22,833 nt of DNA, taken from the NCBI GenBank assembly GCA_900553635.1, contig USDU01000011.1:1-22833 (forward strand). Direction: 5' to 3'. Source of the DNA: an uncultured Lachnospiraceae bacterium. Lineage in GTDB: Bacteria; Bacillota_A; Clostridia; Lachnospirales; Lachnospiraceae. Shown here piece by piece: positions 7,307 to 15,472 of this stretch; within the stretch, counting starts at the first letter, position 1; every line of letters begins with the position of its first letter. A model generated the notes under the pieces. That model saw only the letters and a list, made by a program, of their open reading frames with translations. It ran no database searches and had not been told where the DNA came from. The translations under genes were made by a program, and so were the position numbers.

Positions 7307-10003
7307 ATGGAAAATAAAACAAGAGAATTGCTGATCGAAGAGATTCGGTCAGCAACTCTCGAATATTTAAAGCATGGGGAAAAAACGGCAACTGCAGAAA
7401 TTATAGGAAAAAAGCTAAATGTATCCAGATCTGTCATTTCTAAATATTTAAATGAAATGTCGAAAAACGGTCAATTGATTAAGGTGTTGAGTCGACCGGT
7501 GTTATTTCTGGAGAAACAGGCAATAAATCTGGAGATAGGCGTGCCACTTGTACAGGAAGAGTTTTTAAGTGTGGCGGAACTGGATGCATGCCTTGCAAAA
7601 TGCAGGAAAAATGGTAAAGATTTTGACAATGTAATAGGAAATGATGGTTCTTTGAAAGAAGTGATCCGGAGACTGAAGGCAGCAGTAAAATATCCAGCGG
7701 TTAATGGACTGGCAGTGTTTATACAGGGAAGAGAAGGAAGCGGAAAGAGCTTTCTTATTACATGTCTGGGAGAATATCTTCAAGAGAAAGTACAATTTAT
7801 TCATTGTATGCATAAGAAAGAAGAGATGCATGAGATACTTTTCGGAAATGAAAGAGAGACAGGCTGTCTGCAAAATCTGGACCGGGAAATTTTAGTTCTG
7901 TGCGATGCGGAATATCTTCCTGTAGAAGAGCAGGATGAAATAGCTATTTTTCTGGAAAATGATTACCAGTTTCGAAAAAACGGAAAATTGTATAAAAGCG
8001 ACGTAAGATTATTATTTTCCACGTCTTCTGTTTCTGAAAAAGAATTTACGGATCGTTTCTTGAACGCAATCCCTATGCGAATTGACGTACCAGAGCTTTC
8101 AGAGAGACCATTAAAGGAAAAGGAACAGCTGGTACAATTCTTTTTCCGACGGGAGGAAATAAAGCTTCAAAGAGAAATTTGCCTTTCCAATCTGGTATAT
8201 CATGTGTTACTGAAACATGAATACATACAGAATATTAATGGATTGCGGGATACGATCCAGACCGTTTGCGCAACTGCGAATGTAGACAGGGAAAACAGCA
8301 AAGACATAGTATCTATATACACAAAACATTTGCCTGAGGCACTGCTCTCGGAGATTCAGAATACAGTCTATGAAGAGAAAAAAATACTTTCCCTGAAGGA
8401 ATTCAGTCAAAACTCTCAAAAGGACGTGGTAATAGAAGCATATGAAGCGATTCGGGAAAGCTTCAAACAGATGAAACAAAGAGAAGTTTCAGTCAATGAT
8501 TTTCTGAAATACGCATTAAAAGCAATGAATCAGTGTAGCGATCATATTATTTTTGAAAAACGTCCGGATAACAAAAGAAGGGATTCAGTACGTCAGATAG
8601 TTCGAAATATAGCGGCTGTTATCCAGGATAAATTGAATGTGGTTATTCAGGGAAGTTGTATAGAGGTGTTGGCTGCACTGGCTTATAAAAAAATGTATCT
8701 GGATACCAATCAACAGAAATGGGAGGAAGAGAACAATCAGGATATAGAAGAAATTCTGGATTTTCTTCGAGACGAATTTCCAGAGGAAACACGAATTTCG
8801 GAACGGTTGATGGAATTGTTGGATAAGGTTCTGGATTTGAATGAATGCGGTATGGATACCATTTTTCTCGTTCTGAATCTGTATTTTTATAAGCCTGGAG
8901 AGTATAGAAAAAAGACAATGGGGCTGATTGTAGCACATGGCTACGCAACAGCCAGTTCAATAGCAGACTGTGTGAATCGATTGTTGGAATCTTATGTGTT
9001 TGATGCCATCGACATGCCGCTTGATGTAGAAGCATGTGAAATTGCAGAGCATGTGCAAAAGTATATTCGTGAATACGCAATGGCTGATAATCTGATACTC
9101 CTGGTCGACATGGGCTCTCTGGAGGAGATGGTCAAGGAACTTCAGTTTCAGGGAACGATGCAACTTGGAATTGTGAATAATGTGTCGACCCGCACAGCTT
9201 TGGATATTGGCAACAGGATAGTATGCTATGAAAATATGGAGGAGATTTTGAAAGAATCCTGTAAAAACAGCAGCTGTACGTATAAAATTCTTGTGGGTCA
9301 GAAAAAAAAGGACGCAATTCTATTTACCACAGAGGCGGGAGAACATGCGACAGAACGTGTGCTTCGTTTGTTTGAAAAAAGTATTCCGAAAAGAATAGAT
9401 GTAAAGCTGATTGCCTGTGATAAAGATGTGATACTACTTGAAAAAGATAGAAATCCGATTTTACAGGAATATAATCCGTTGTTTATTGTTAGCACGATGG
9501 AAAATCAGGGCGCAGAGGTTCCACAGGTTCTGCTGGAGGACGTAGTTGCATTTCAGGATTTTGATATGTTAAAACAAATTTTGCGGCGATACTTCAATGA
9601 GAAAGAACTGGAAGTTTTTAATCAGAATTTACTCACTAATTTTTCACTGGAGAATGTGATTGAAAATATCACCATATTGAATCCCAATGTACTGATGGAC
9701 TTTATTAAACAGGCTATACGAAATCTGGAGTATCAGTATCATTTGAATTTGAATGGAAAGACACAGGTTGCGCTCTATATTCATACCTGTTGTATGGTGG
9801 AGCGGTTGGTTACAAAAGTTTATTGCGATACGCATTTTGGACTGGAAAACTTTATTGAGAAGCAAAAGGAGTTCATACGGATATTTAAGAACAGTTTCCG
9901 GGAAGTAGAGGAACATTATCATATAGAAATACCAGTGGGTGAAATCGCTTATATCTATGATTATATTCAAAATGGGAATCGGAAAGGGACGAAAAATGAA
10001 TAA
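7307..10003 (+). CDS. LevR-like PRD transcriptional regulator with degenerate sigma-54-type AAA domain
   Basis: An 898-residue regulator with LevR/ManR layout. In order: winged HTH (about 28-49), AAA domain with intact Walker A GREGSGKS at 141-148, a PRD1-like region (about 380-510), a PTS EIIA-like domain with VAHGYATASS and probable phospho-His544, a GatB EIIB-like region (about 670-730), and PRD2 with IHTCCMVERL and His826. Known members sense PTS phosphorylation and activate sigma-54 promoters. Here the GAFTGA loop is absent: after LFG at 178-180 the sequence reads NERETGCLQN. Walker B reads VLCDAEYLP where LevR has FLDEVHRLP, and the EIIB-like Cys is replaced (FTTEAGEHAT). It probably works through its HTH and PTS-sensing domains at a sigma-A promoter. 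AAGGGAG lies six bases before the ATG. The last eight bases overlap the next gene. Confidence 0.85.
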   Translation: MENKTRELLIEEIRSATLEYLKHGEKTATAEIIGKKLNVSRSVISKYLNEMSKNGQLIKVLSRPVLFLEKQAINLEIGVPLVQEEFLSVAELDACLAKCRKNGKDFDNVIGNDGSLKEVIRRLKAAVKYPAVNGLAVFIQGREGSGKSFLITCLGEYLQEKVQFIHCMHKKEEMHEILFGNERETGCLQNLDREILVLCDAEYLPVEEQDEIAIFLENDYQFRKNGKLYKSDVRLLFSTSSVSEKEFTDRFLNAIPMRIDVPELSERPLKEKEQLVQFFFRREEIKLQREICLSNLVYHVLLKHEYIQNINGLRDTIQTVCATANVDRENSKDIVSIYTKHLPEALLSEIQNTVYEEKKILSLKEFSQNSQKDVVIEAYEAIRESFKQMKQREVSVNDFLKYALKAMNQCSDHIIFEKRPDNKRRDSVRQIVRNIAAVIQDKLNVVIQGSCIEVLAALAYKKMYLDTNQQKWEEENNQDIEEILDFLRDEFPEETRISERLMELLDKVLDLNECGMDTIFLVLNLYFYKPGEYRKKTMGLIVAHGYATASSIADCVNRLLESYVFDAIDMPLDVEACEIAEHVQKYIREYAMADNLILLVDMGSLEEMVKELQFQGTMQLGIVNNVSTRTALDIGNRIVCYENMEEILKESCKNSSCTYKILVGQKKKDAILFTTEAGEHATERVLRLFEKSIPKRIDVKLIACDKDVILLEKDRNPILQEYNPLFIVSTMENQGAEVPQVLLEDVVAFQDFDMLKQILRRYFNEKELEVFNQNLLTNFSLENVIENITILNPNVLMDFIKQAIRNLEYQYHLNLNGKTQVALYIHTCCMVERLVTKVYCDTHFGLENFIEKQKEFIRIFKNSFREVEEHYHIEIPVGEIAYIYDYIQNGNRKGTKNE

Positions 10004-11069
10004 AACAATGGAAGAATATATTCAGGAAGCCCCGGATAGCATTCGTAACAATATAGAACGAAGAAGCTTTCTTACCAGTGGACTTTCTGAAAAAATAGCA
10101 GAGAGCGGATGTCATGAAATCTGTATGGTAGCTTCCGGGTCTTCCTACAATGCAGCCCTGTGTGCCCTGGAAGGAATGAAAGCCATGAGTGGGATGAAAA
10201 TTCGCATCATTACTCCATTTTACTTTCTGGAATATGAAGAAAGCAACACAGAGACTTGTTATCTTTTGATATCACAGAGTGGTTACAGCACAAACATTCT
10301 GAAAGCGCTGGACGATGCTGAAAGACGACAGATTTGTTGGTATGGGATTACAGGTCATACAGAATCCGATATGGGACTTTATAGAGAGAAAATATATGAT
10401 TACGGACTGGGAGAAGAAACGGTTGGCTATGTGACAAAAGGAGTTGTTCTTCTGAGCTTATTTTTATTTCTTCTGGCGATTCAACTGGGAGAGCGGAAAA
10501 AGAATTTAAGTAAAACTGCAGAAGAGTGGTACAGGCATCTGTCTCTGTGTGCCAGGTATTCCGAGAAAATGTTTTCCTATACAAAAGATTTGTATGAAAA
10601 GCACAGAAAAGAATTTCTATCCATGCAGACTGTTATTTTATGTGGAGGAGGAGCAGCATGGGGAACGGTATGCGAAGGAGCTTTAAAATTAAGTGAGACG
10701 CTCAGAATCCCCTGTATTTGCTGTGATCCGGAAGAATTTTTGCATGGACCGTATTATCAGATAACCCCTAATTATACAATTTTTCTGGTGGGAGATAAAA
10801 AATCGGGGTTTGAAAGGATGCGCGCGATAGCAAATGGATGTCGAGAGGTAACGGAGCATGTATTTACGGTCGGGTTTGAGGAAAAGGAGGCAGGGTTTTG
10901 TAAAGAAGAGATAGCATGGCAAATAAAGCCACTATACCAATTGGTTTTCTTTCAGGAAATTGCGTATCTGGCCAGTGAAGAACTTGACAGTAAAAGATTA
11001 CATCCATTGGCAAAGGGAATGAAAAAATGGGTTCAGGCAAAATCGGAAAATTATAAAAGAGGCAGGTAA
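9996..11069 (+). CDS. Second SIS-domain protein, GlmS-isomerase/GfrE-like deglycase
   Basis: A 357-residue cytoplasmic SIS protein, distinct from the first one in the operon. Its motifs are those of the GlmS isomerase domain: MVASGSSYNAAL at residues 44-55, LISQSGYSTN at 91-100, GALKLSETL at 228-236, and EEFLHGP at 246-252 with the E-F-x-H-G signature. There is no glutamine amidotransferase domain, so it is not a GlmS. In the Salmonella gfr operon a protein of this type is the glucoselysine-6-phosphate deglycase, working beside a fructoselysine-6-phosphate deglycase; that is the best parallel here. I chose the ATG at 9996, which overlaps the regulator stop by eight bases and has GGAAAGGGA just upstream; an earlier ATG at 9939 would overlap far more and lacks a good site. 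EIIA follows after four bases. Confidence 0.8.
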   Translation: MNKTMEEYIQEAPDSIRNNIERRSFLTSGLSEKIAESGCHEICMVASGSSYNAALCALEGMKAMSGMKIRIITPFYFLEYEESNTETCYLLISQSGYSTNILKALDDAERRQICWYGITGHTESDMGLYREKIYDYGLGEETVGYVTKGVVLLSLFLFLLAIQLGERKKNLSKTAEEWYRHLSLCARYSEKMFSYTKDLYEKHRKEFLSMQTVILCGGGAAWGTVCEGALKLSETLRIPCICCDPEEFLHGPYYQITPNYTIFLVGDKKSGFERMRAIANGCREVTEHVFTVGFEEKEAGFCKEEIAWQIKPLYQLVFFQEIAYLASEELDSKRLHPLAKGMKKWVQAKSENYKRGR

Positions 11070-11073
11070 GAAC

Positions 11074-11490
11074 ATGAGTAAGATCATACTGGCAAGTCAT
11101 GGAAAACTGGCAATGGGAATGTACGATGCAGTAAAACTTATTTTGGGTGAGCAGCAGGATGTAAAAATTGTGAGTGCTTACGTCGGTCCAGAATCGTTAG
11201 AGGAAACAATTACAGAAGCTTTACCGGGGAATCCGAATGAGGAGGTGCTGGTAGTGACGGACGTATTTGGAGGAAGTGTGAATAACGCATTTTTGGTGAA
11301 ACTAAATGATTATCCAAAGATGCATTTAATGACGGGCATGAATTTAGGCATGCTTCTGGAATGTTTCAGCAGGAGAGACAATGAAAAGCTGGAAGAAACA
11401 GTGCAGTTTATTTTAAAGGCGGGAATGGAGGGATGTGTATACTGTAATACGCTTATGACAGAGAATACAGAAAACAACTTTGATTTTTAG
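11074..11490 (+). CDS. PTS system mannose-family EIIA component
   Basis: A 138-residue cytoplasmic phosphocarrier. The N-terminal KIILASHGKLAMGM carries the phosphorylation His9, which accepts phosphate from HPr. The body has the family's VLVVTDVFGGSVNNAF segment (usually DLfGGSPfN) and MTGMNLGMLLE. The length matches stand-alone EIIA-Man domains, so A and B are separate proteins here rather than fused as in E. coli ManX. It starts four bases after the second SIS gene and is followed by EIIB after 18 bases. It also links the transporter to the regulator, since LevR-type proteins respond to the phosphorylation state of their own EIIA/EIIB. Confidence 0.93.
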   Translation: MSKIILASHGKLAMGMYDAVKLILGEQQDVKIVSAYVGPESLEETITEALPGNPNEEVLVVTDVFGGSVNNAFLVKLNDYPKMHLMTGMNLGMLLECFSRRDNEKLEETVQFILKAGMEGCVYCNTLMTENTENNFDF

Positions 11491-11508
11491 TAGGAAGAAG
11501 GTGAAAAA

Positions 11509-11976
11509 ATGGAGAAATTTTTCAGAGTGGATTTTCGGCTGCTGCATGGTCAGGTAGGCATGACATGGATTCCATATCTGGGGGCAGATTGTTTGTTGAT
11601 TGCGAACGACCATATTATGGATAACACTTTACTGCTCACATCTATAAGAATGGCAAAACCAAGCGGTGTAAAGCTCGTGATTAAGACTATAGAGGACAGT
11701 ATCGCAGCCCTGAATTCTGGCGTAACGGATAAATATAATCTGATGATTGTGGTAGACAGTATAGAAGATGCATATCGGTTATTGAAAAAGACAGGGTTCA
11801 AACAGCTGAATATTGGAGCAACGCGCTTTGCAGTTGGGAAAAAACAGGTTCTGGATGGAGTTTATCTGGATGAGCAGGACATGGGTAGAGTACGTGAACT
11901 GGCGCAGGATGGAGTACATATGGAAGTGCAGATGATTCCGTCCAAGCCAAAGACAGATATTATGACACTTATTTAA
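11509..11976 (+). CDS. PTS system mannose/sorbose-family EIIB component
   Basis: A 155-residue cytoplasmic EIIB of the mannose/fructose/sorbose family. The motif VDFRLLHGQVGMTW has the phosphoryl-accepting His13, which passes phosphate from EIIA to the incoming sugar. Further family features are LLIANDHIMDN and the later LNIGATRFAVGKKQVLDGVYL stretch. AAGGTG upstream supports the ATG at 11509. It sits in order A-B-C-D. The usual segment is VDDRL; here one Asp is Phe (VDFRL), a small deviation next to the active His. Confidence 0.93.
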   Translation: MEKFFRVDFRLLHGQVGMTWIPYLGADCLLIANDHIMDNTLLLTSIRMAKPSGVKLVIKTIEDSIAALNSGVTDKYNLMIVVDSIEDAYRLLKKTGFKQLNIGATRFAVGKKQVLDGVYLDEQDMGRVRELAQDGVHMEVQMIPSKPKTDIMTLI

Positions 11977-12005
11977 TTGGAGATAGAAAGAATAGGAGGG
12001 GTACA

Positions 12006-12785
12006 ATGCTTGTTGAAGCGTTAATCGTAACATTCGTTTATATATTGGGAAGGTGTGAGTGGTTTTTAGGATCTTCGAATATTCGCCGCCCGATCGTATT
12101 GGGAACTATTCTGGGGATTTTGCTGGGTCAGCCAGCACAGGGAGCGATTATGGGAGCTACATTGGAACTTGCGTTTATCGGAGCGGTTTCCATTGGAGCA
12201 AGTATGCCGCCGGAAATGATTTCTGGAACCGTGTTGGGAGTCGGATTTGCGATTGTAACCGGAGGAGGCACGGAGACAGCTCTGGCCTTGGGAATTCCGA
12301 TTGCGTCCTTGTTACTGGTTGTCAATACTGTATTGAATCAGCCGATTCTGATTTTAATGTGCCATCGCTGTGATCATTACGCAGAACTGGGAGATACCAG
12401 AGGATTTGAGCGGACAGTACTGGCATCTGGCTTTATACCGACGATTATTATGGCACCGATTATATTTTGTGCGTTCTATTTTGGAACAGATGCAGTGACA
12501 TCTGCACTTAATGTCGTTCCGGACTTTGTACGGAGTGGAATCAGTGTTGCGTGTGGAATGATTCCTGCGATAGGTTTTGCTATGCTGGCGCAGATGGTAT
12601 GGGGAAAGAAAGTAGCGCCGTTTTTCTTCCTGGGATATTTTCTGGTGGCATATCTGGAAATTTCCACAACGGGAATTACGATTTTTGCAGTCATTATTGC
12701 AGCTCTGATTATGTTACTTGGAAATCATGGCAATCTGCAATTGGCAGCGAATGCAAAGGAGGAGGTAGATGATAATGAGTTCTGA
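12006..12785 (+). CDS. PTS system mannose/sorbose-family EIIC component
   Basis: A 259-residue integral membrane protein with about seven hydrophobic segments, forming the sugar pathway together with EIID. Family signatures include SSNIRRPIVLGTILGILLGQ, GAIMGATLELAFIGAVSIGASMPPE, and the GGTETALALGIPIASLL stretch. The site AGGAGGGG at 11994-12001 supports the ATG at 12006. Its last 17 bases overlap the first ATG of the EIID gene, indicating coupled translation of the two membrane subunits. Substrate specificity for this subfamily lies in EIIC/EIID but cannot be read by eye; the flanking deglycases point to a glycated amine. Confidence 0.93.
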   Translation: MLVEALIVTFVYILGRCEWFLGSSNIRRPIVLGTILGILLGQPAQGAIMGATLELAFIGAVSIGASMPPEMISGTVLGVGFAIVTGGGTETALALGIPIASLLLVVNTVLNQPILILMCHRCDHYAELGDTRGFERTVLASGFIPTIIMAPIIFCAFYFGTDAVTSALNVVPDFVRSGISVACGMIPAIGFAMLAQMVWGKKVAPFFFLGYFLVAYLEISTTGITIFAVIIAALIMLLGNHGNLQLAANAKEEVDDNEF

Positions 12786-13596
12786 GAAGAATCGTATTAC
12801 AAAGGCTGATTTAAAGAAAATATTCTGGCGTTCCGTTCCGACAGAACACTCATGGAATTATGAAAGACAGAGTAACTGCTCATATTGTTTTGCATTGCTT
12901 CCAATTTTGAAGAAGCTGTATCCGGACAAAAAAGATTTAAGCGAAAGTATGAAACGGCATATGGAGTTTTTTAATACTACGCCTTATGTGGTAACATTTC
13001 CGTTGGCAATCAGTGCGGCTATGGAGGAGAAACGTGCAGAGAATCCGGATAATTTTGATACGGCTAGCATTGTAAATGTGAAAACAGCTTTAATGGGACC
13101 AATGGCGGCTATCGGTGATACGCTGTTTCACGGAACGTTACGTATTGTGGCAACCGGTATAGGAACAACACTGGCGCTTCAGGGAAATCCATTGGGAGCA
13201 TTACTGTTTCTGCTGATATTTAACATACCGGCATGGGCTATTCGTTATATTATGACATTTAAAGGATATGAGGTAGGAACAGGCTTCCTAGAAAAAATTC
13301 AGAAATCCGGTATTATGGAAACTTTTACATTTCTGGCCAGCATTATTGGTTTGATGGTAACTGGAGCAATGTCTGCGGGAAGTATTGGTTTGGCTTTAAA
13401 TATTAATTTTGGAACCGGGGACGCGGTGACATCTGTTCAGTCATTGATTGACGGTATTGTTCCAAGATTACTGCCTCTTGTACTGTTTGGAATTGTTTGG
13501 AAATTGCTTAAGAAAAAGAAAGTGAGTCCGTTGGTGATGATGCTGGCGATGATTGTAATTGGAATTATCGGAGCGTATTTTAACATTTGGGGCTAG
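12769..13596 (+). CDS. PTS system mannose-family EIID component
   Basis: The EIID subunit, 275 residues from the ATG at 12769 or 273 from the ATG at 12775. Both starts share the AAAGGAGGAGG at 12755-12765, so the choice is open; the first gives six bases from the upstream GGAGG core and the second nine from the downstream one. Family features: WRSVPTEHSWNYERQSN near the start, HMEFFNTTPYV, the signature GPMAAIGDTLFHGTLR (usually GPLAGIGDSLFWGTLRPI), and C-terminal membrane segments. It is the last gene of the operon and is followed at once by a strong terminator. Confidence 0.93.
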   Translation: MIMSSEKNRITKADLKKIFWRSVPTEHSWNYERQSNCSYCFALLPILKKLYPDKKDLSESMKRHMEFFNTTPYVVTFPLAISAAMEEKRAENPDNFDTASIVNVKTALMGPMAAIGDTLFHGTLRIVATGIGTTLALQGNPLGALLFLLIFNIPAWAIRYIMTFKGYEVGTGFLEKIQKSGIMETFTFLASIIGLMVTGAMSAGSIGLALNINFGTGDAVTSVQSLIDGIVPRLLPLVLFGIVWKLLKKKKVSPLVMMLAMIVIGIIGAYFNIWG

Positions 13597-13599
13597 AGA

Positions 13600-13646
13600 A
13601 AAACACGTCCGGCTGACAGAATTGATGTCAACCGGACGTGTTTTTT
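13600..13646. terminator. Bidirectional Rho-independent terminator between the PTS operon and pfkB
   Basis: The arm at 13600-13618 (AAAACACGTCCGG then CTGACA) pairs with 13626-13644, interrupted only by a small internal mismatch. There are T runs on both strands, so it can end the plus-strand PTS operon and the minus-strand kinase gene, whose stop is at 13669. Confidence 0.9.
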
Positions 13647-13668
13647 GAATATGATTTTCAAACTTCAA

Positions 13669-14601
13669 TCAGGCAATGATCTCCAGCTCCACCTGGGGCA
13701 GAAGTTCCTTCACGTCGGCCTCCCGGGCCAGCAGGGTGCCTTCCTGGCGGACGGATCCGGCCGCGCAGGCCATGGCGTAGCGGAGCATATCGGCGGTGTC
13801 CAGGCGCTTCCGGAGGGCATAACACATACCGGCCACCATGGAGTCGCCCGCGCCGGTCAGACCCTTGGCTTCCACAGGAATGGCTTTCGCCCGGTAGGTG
13901 TGCTCCTGATCCAGCAATAGCGCGCCGTCGGCGCCCATGGAAATGCAGACATAGGGGATGCCCCCATCTACGATTTGGCGGGCAACCTCGAGGGGACCCT
14001 TGCCGGATTTCAGTTCGTTCTTGAAGGCCTGCTCAAATTCCTTGCTGTTGGGCTTAATCAGGAAGGGCTTTTCTTCCAGTCCCAGCCGGAACGGTTCACC
14101 GGTGGTGTCCAGCACAGTCTTGACATCTTTTTTGTGGGCCAGGTGGATGAGGCGCTGATAGATATTGGCGGGGACGCCGGGCGGCACGCTGCCGCTTAAC
14201 ACCAGAATATGTGTGTGATCCAGTCGCACATCAATTTCGTCCACCAGCTTTTCGATGGCAGCGAAGGAGACGTTAGGTCCGGCCTCATTGACCTCAGTCA
14301 TGATGTGGTTGGACTGGTCAAAAAGCTTGATATTCGTTCGGATAGCGCCCTCTGAACGGACAAAATAGTATTGCAGGCCCCGGGCTGTCATGGCATGTTC
14401 CAGAATATTGCCGCTTTCACGGAAGTTCAGTCCCATGCACATGGTTTCTTCTTTCAGGTTATTCAGCACGGTGCTCACATTCAGTCCTTTTCCGGACAGG
14501 TCTACGCGGGTATTCTTCACCCGGTTGTAAGCGCCGATTTCCAGATTATCCAGATAAATGGTTTTGTCGATGCAGGGATTTAAAGTTACAGATAATACCA
14601 T
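13669..14601 (-). CDS. pfkB: 1-phosphofructokinase-type PfkB family hexose-phosphate kinase
   Basis: A 310-residue cytoplasmic ribokinase-fold kinase. The subfamily is that of FruK and LacC, which phosphorylate fructose-1-phosphate or tagatose-6-phosphate to the bisphosphate. Visible motifs are the N-terminal VLSVTLNPCIDKT, the substrate loop SGKGLNVS at 36-43 (normally GGKGINV), VLSGSVPPG at 134-142, LIKPNSKEFE at 181-190, and the ATP/catalytic signature GLTGAGDSMVAG at 247-258 with base Asp253. It is convergent to the PTS operon and divergent from tetR, with its own near-consensus promoter. It has the GC-rich composition of the backbone, so it is probably not part of the PTS unit. No fruA or tagatose genes are beside it; fructose-1-phosphate is the most likely substrate by family only. 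Confidence 0.88.
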   Translation of the reverse strand: MVLSVTLNPCIDKTIYLDNLEIGAYNRVKNTRVDLSGKGLNVSTVLNNLKEETMCMGLNFRESGNILEHAMTARGLQYYFVRSEGAIRTNIKLFDQSNHIMTEVNEAGPNVSFAAIEKLVDEIDVRLDHTHILVLSGSVPPGVPANIYQRLIHLAHKKDVKTVLDTTGEPFRLGLEEKPFLIKPNSKEFEQAFKNELKSGKGPLEVARQIVDGGIPYVCISMGADGALLLDQEHTYRAKAIPVEAKGLTGAGDSMVAGMCYALRKRLDTADMLRYAMACAAGSVRQEGTLLAREADVKELLPQVELEIIA

Positions 14602-14659
14602 AAATAAATACCTAACTATCCTTTCTTACAGATGATTCACGTCTCTCCCTCTGTCTTTC

Positions 14660-14688
14660 ATTATAGAAAATACAGAAAAGAAAGTCAA
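14660..14688 (-). promoter_or_regulatory. Sigma-A promoter of pfkB
   Basis: On the minus strand TTGACT (14683-14688) and a perfect TATAAT (14660-14665) are 17 bases apart. The -10 ends 58 bases before the pfkB start codon. The ribosome binding site in between is weak, either AAAGGA 17 bases away or TTAGGT close to the ATG. Confidence 0.82.
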
Positions 14689-14742
14689 TGTTGATGGAAA
14701 ATTCTGAAATATAAAAAAGAAAGGAAAAGATTGGTGGAAACC

Positions 14743-14771
14743 TTGACGCTTTATACCGCTCGGTATATAAT
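14743..14771 (+). promoter_or_regulatory. Sigma-A promoter of tetR and the alpha-glucan genes
   Basis: TTGACG at 14743-14748, a 17-base spacer and TATAAT at 14766-14771. This is a strong promoter that would be constitutive unless repressed, and the overlapping palindrome supplies the means. Confidence 0.85.
14752..14767. promoter_or_regulatory. Palindromic operator, probable TetR binding site
   Basis: The perfect 16-base palindrome TATACCGCTCGGTATA has 7-base arms around CT. It fills the promoter spacer and the start of the -10, so a bound dimer would block RNA polymerase. Its position in the promoter of the adjacent TetR gene points to autorepression. Binding is inferred. Confidence 0.72.
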
Positions 14772-14851
14772 GGAAATAGAAACAGAACCGGCGGAAATTC
14801 TGGTATCTCGGAAGAGCTTGGAAAGGGGATTCTTACCGGAGGGACACACAT

Positions 14852-15430
14852 ATGGACAACAGGGAAACCATTCTTGAGACAGCGCTGGATTTATTTTATA
14901 CCAGGGGCTACGACGCAGTGGGCGTCCAGGAGATCGCGGAGCGATCCGGCGTGACGAAGCCGACGCTGTACTATTATTTTAAAAGTAAATACGGTCTTCT
15001 GGAACAGCTGCTGACGAGCCGGAGCGAGGCCTTCGCGGCGGAGCTTCGTGAGGCGTGCGCTTACCGCGGCGACCTGAAGAATACCCTGTGCGCGGCGGCC
15101 CGGACAGCGGCGGCCTTTGTGGCGCGGGAACCGAAGTTTTCGGCGCTTTTCGTGGCGCTCTACCATTCGGCAAAGGGAAATGACGCTTATAAGGCCGTGC
15201 GCCCCCTGGTGTTCCGCCTGCAGCGGCAGATCGAAGAGATTTTCATCGACGCCTCAGCGGACTTAGGCAATATGCACGGGCGGCAGCGGCAGTTTTCCCT
15301 TGGCTTCATCGGCCTGGTTCTGTATTACATCGTCATGAAGCAGGAGACCAGTAAGCGTGAAGACGTACAGATCACCGAGGCGGAGATTGAAGCGCTGGTA
15401 CATCAGTTCATGCACGGTATTTATTCGTAA
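14852..15430 (+). CDS. TetR/AcrR family transcriptional repressor
   Basis: A 192-residue cytoplasmic regulator. The N-terminal 50 residues are a clear TetR DNA-binding domain: ILETALDLFYTRGYDAVGV, then the HTH around 25-44 with IAERSGVTKPTLYYYFKSK. The C-terminal ligand domain is not recognisable as to ligand. GGAGGG at 14838-14843, eight bases before the ATG, fixes the start. The gene lies downstream of its probable operator and 42 bases before the GH13 gene, with no terminator between. It probably controls itself and the two alpha-glucan genes. What ligand releases it is unknown; a phosphosugar or maltodextrin would fit, but TetR proteins also sense drugs and acyl-CoAs. Confidence 0.9.
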   Translation: MDNRETILETALDLFYTRGYDAVGVQEIAERSGVTKPTLYYYFKSKYGLLEQLLTSRSEAFAAELREACAYRGDLKNTLCAAARTAAAFVAREPKFSALFVALYHSAKGNDAYKAVRPLVFRLQRQIEEIFIDASADLGNMHGRQRQFSLGFIGLVLYYIVMKQETSKREDVQITEAEIEALVHQFMHGIYS

Positions 15431-15472
15431 TGGATTCAGAAAAAAGAGACTTACAAGGGGAGGACAAAAAAG

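Noticed and set aside
9996..11069. Glucosamine-6-phosphate synthase (GlmS)
   Set aside because: The SIS motifs resemble the GlmS isomerase half, but there is no N-terminal glutaminase domain with a catalytic Cys, and the gene sits in a PTS operon.
6048..13668. Attachment sites or direct repeats flanking the AT-rich operon
   Set aside because: No matching direct repeats, tRNA gene, integrase or transposase could be seen at either edge, so transfer is suggested only by composition.
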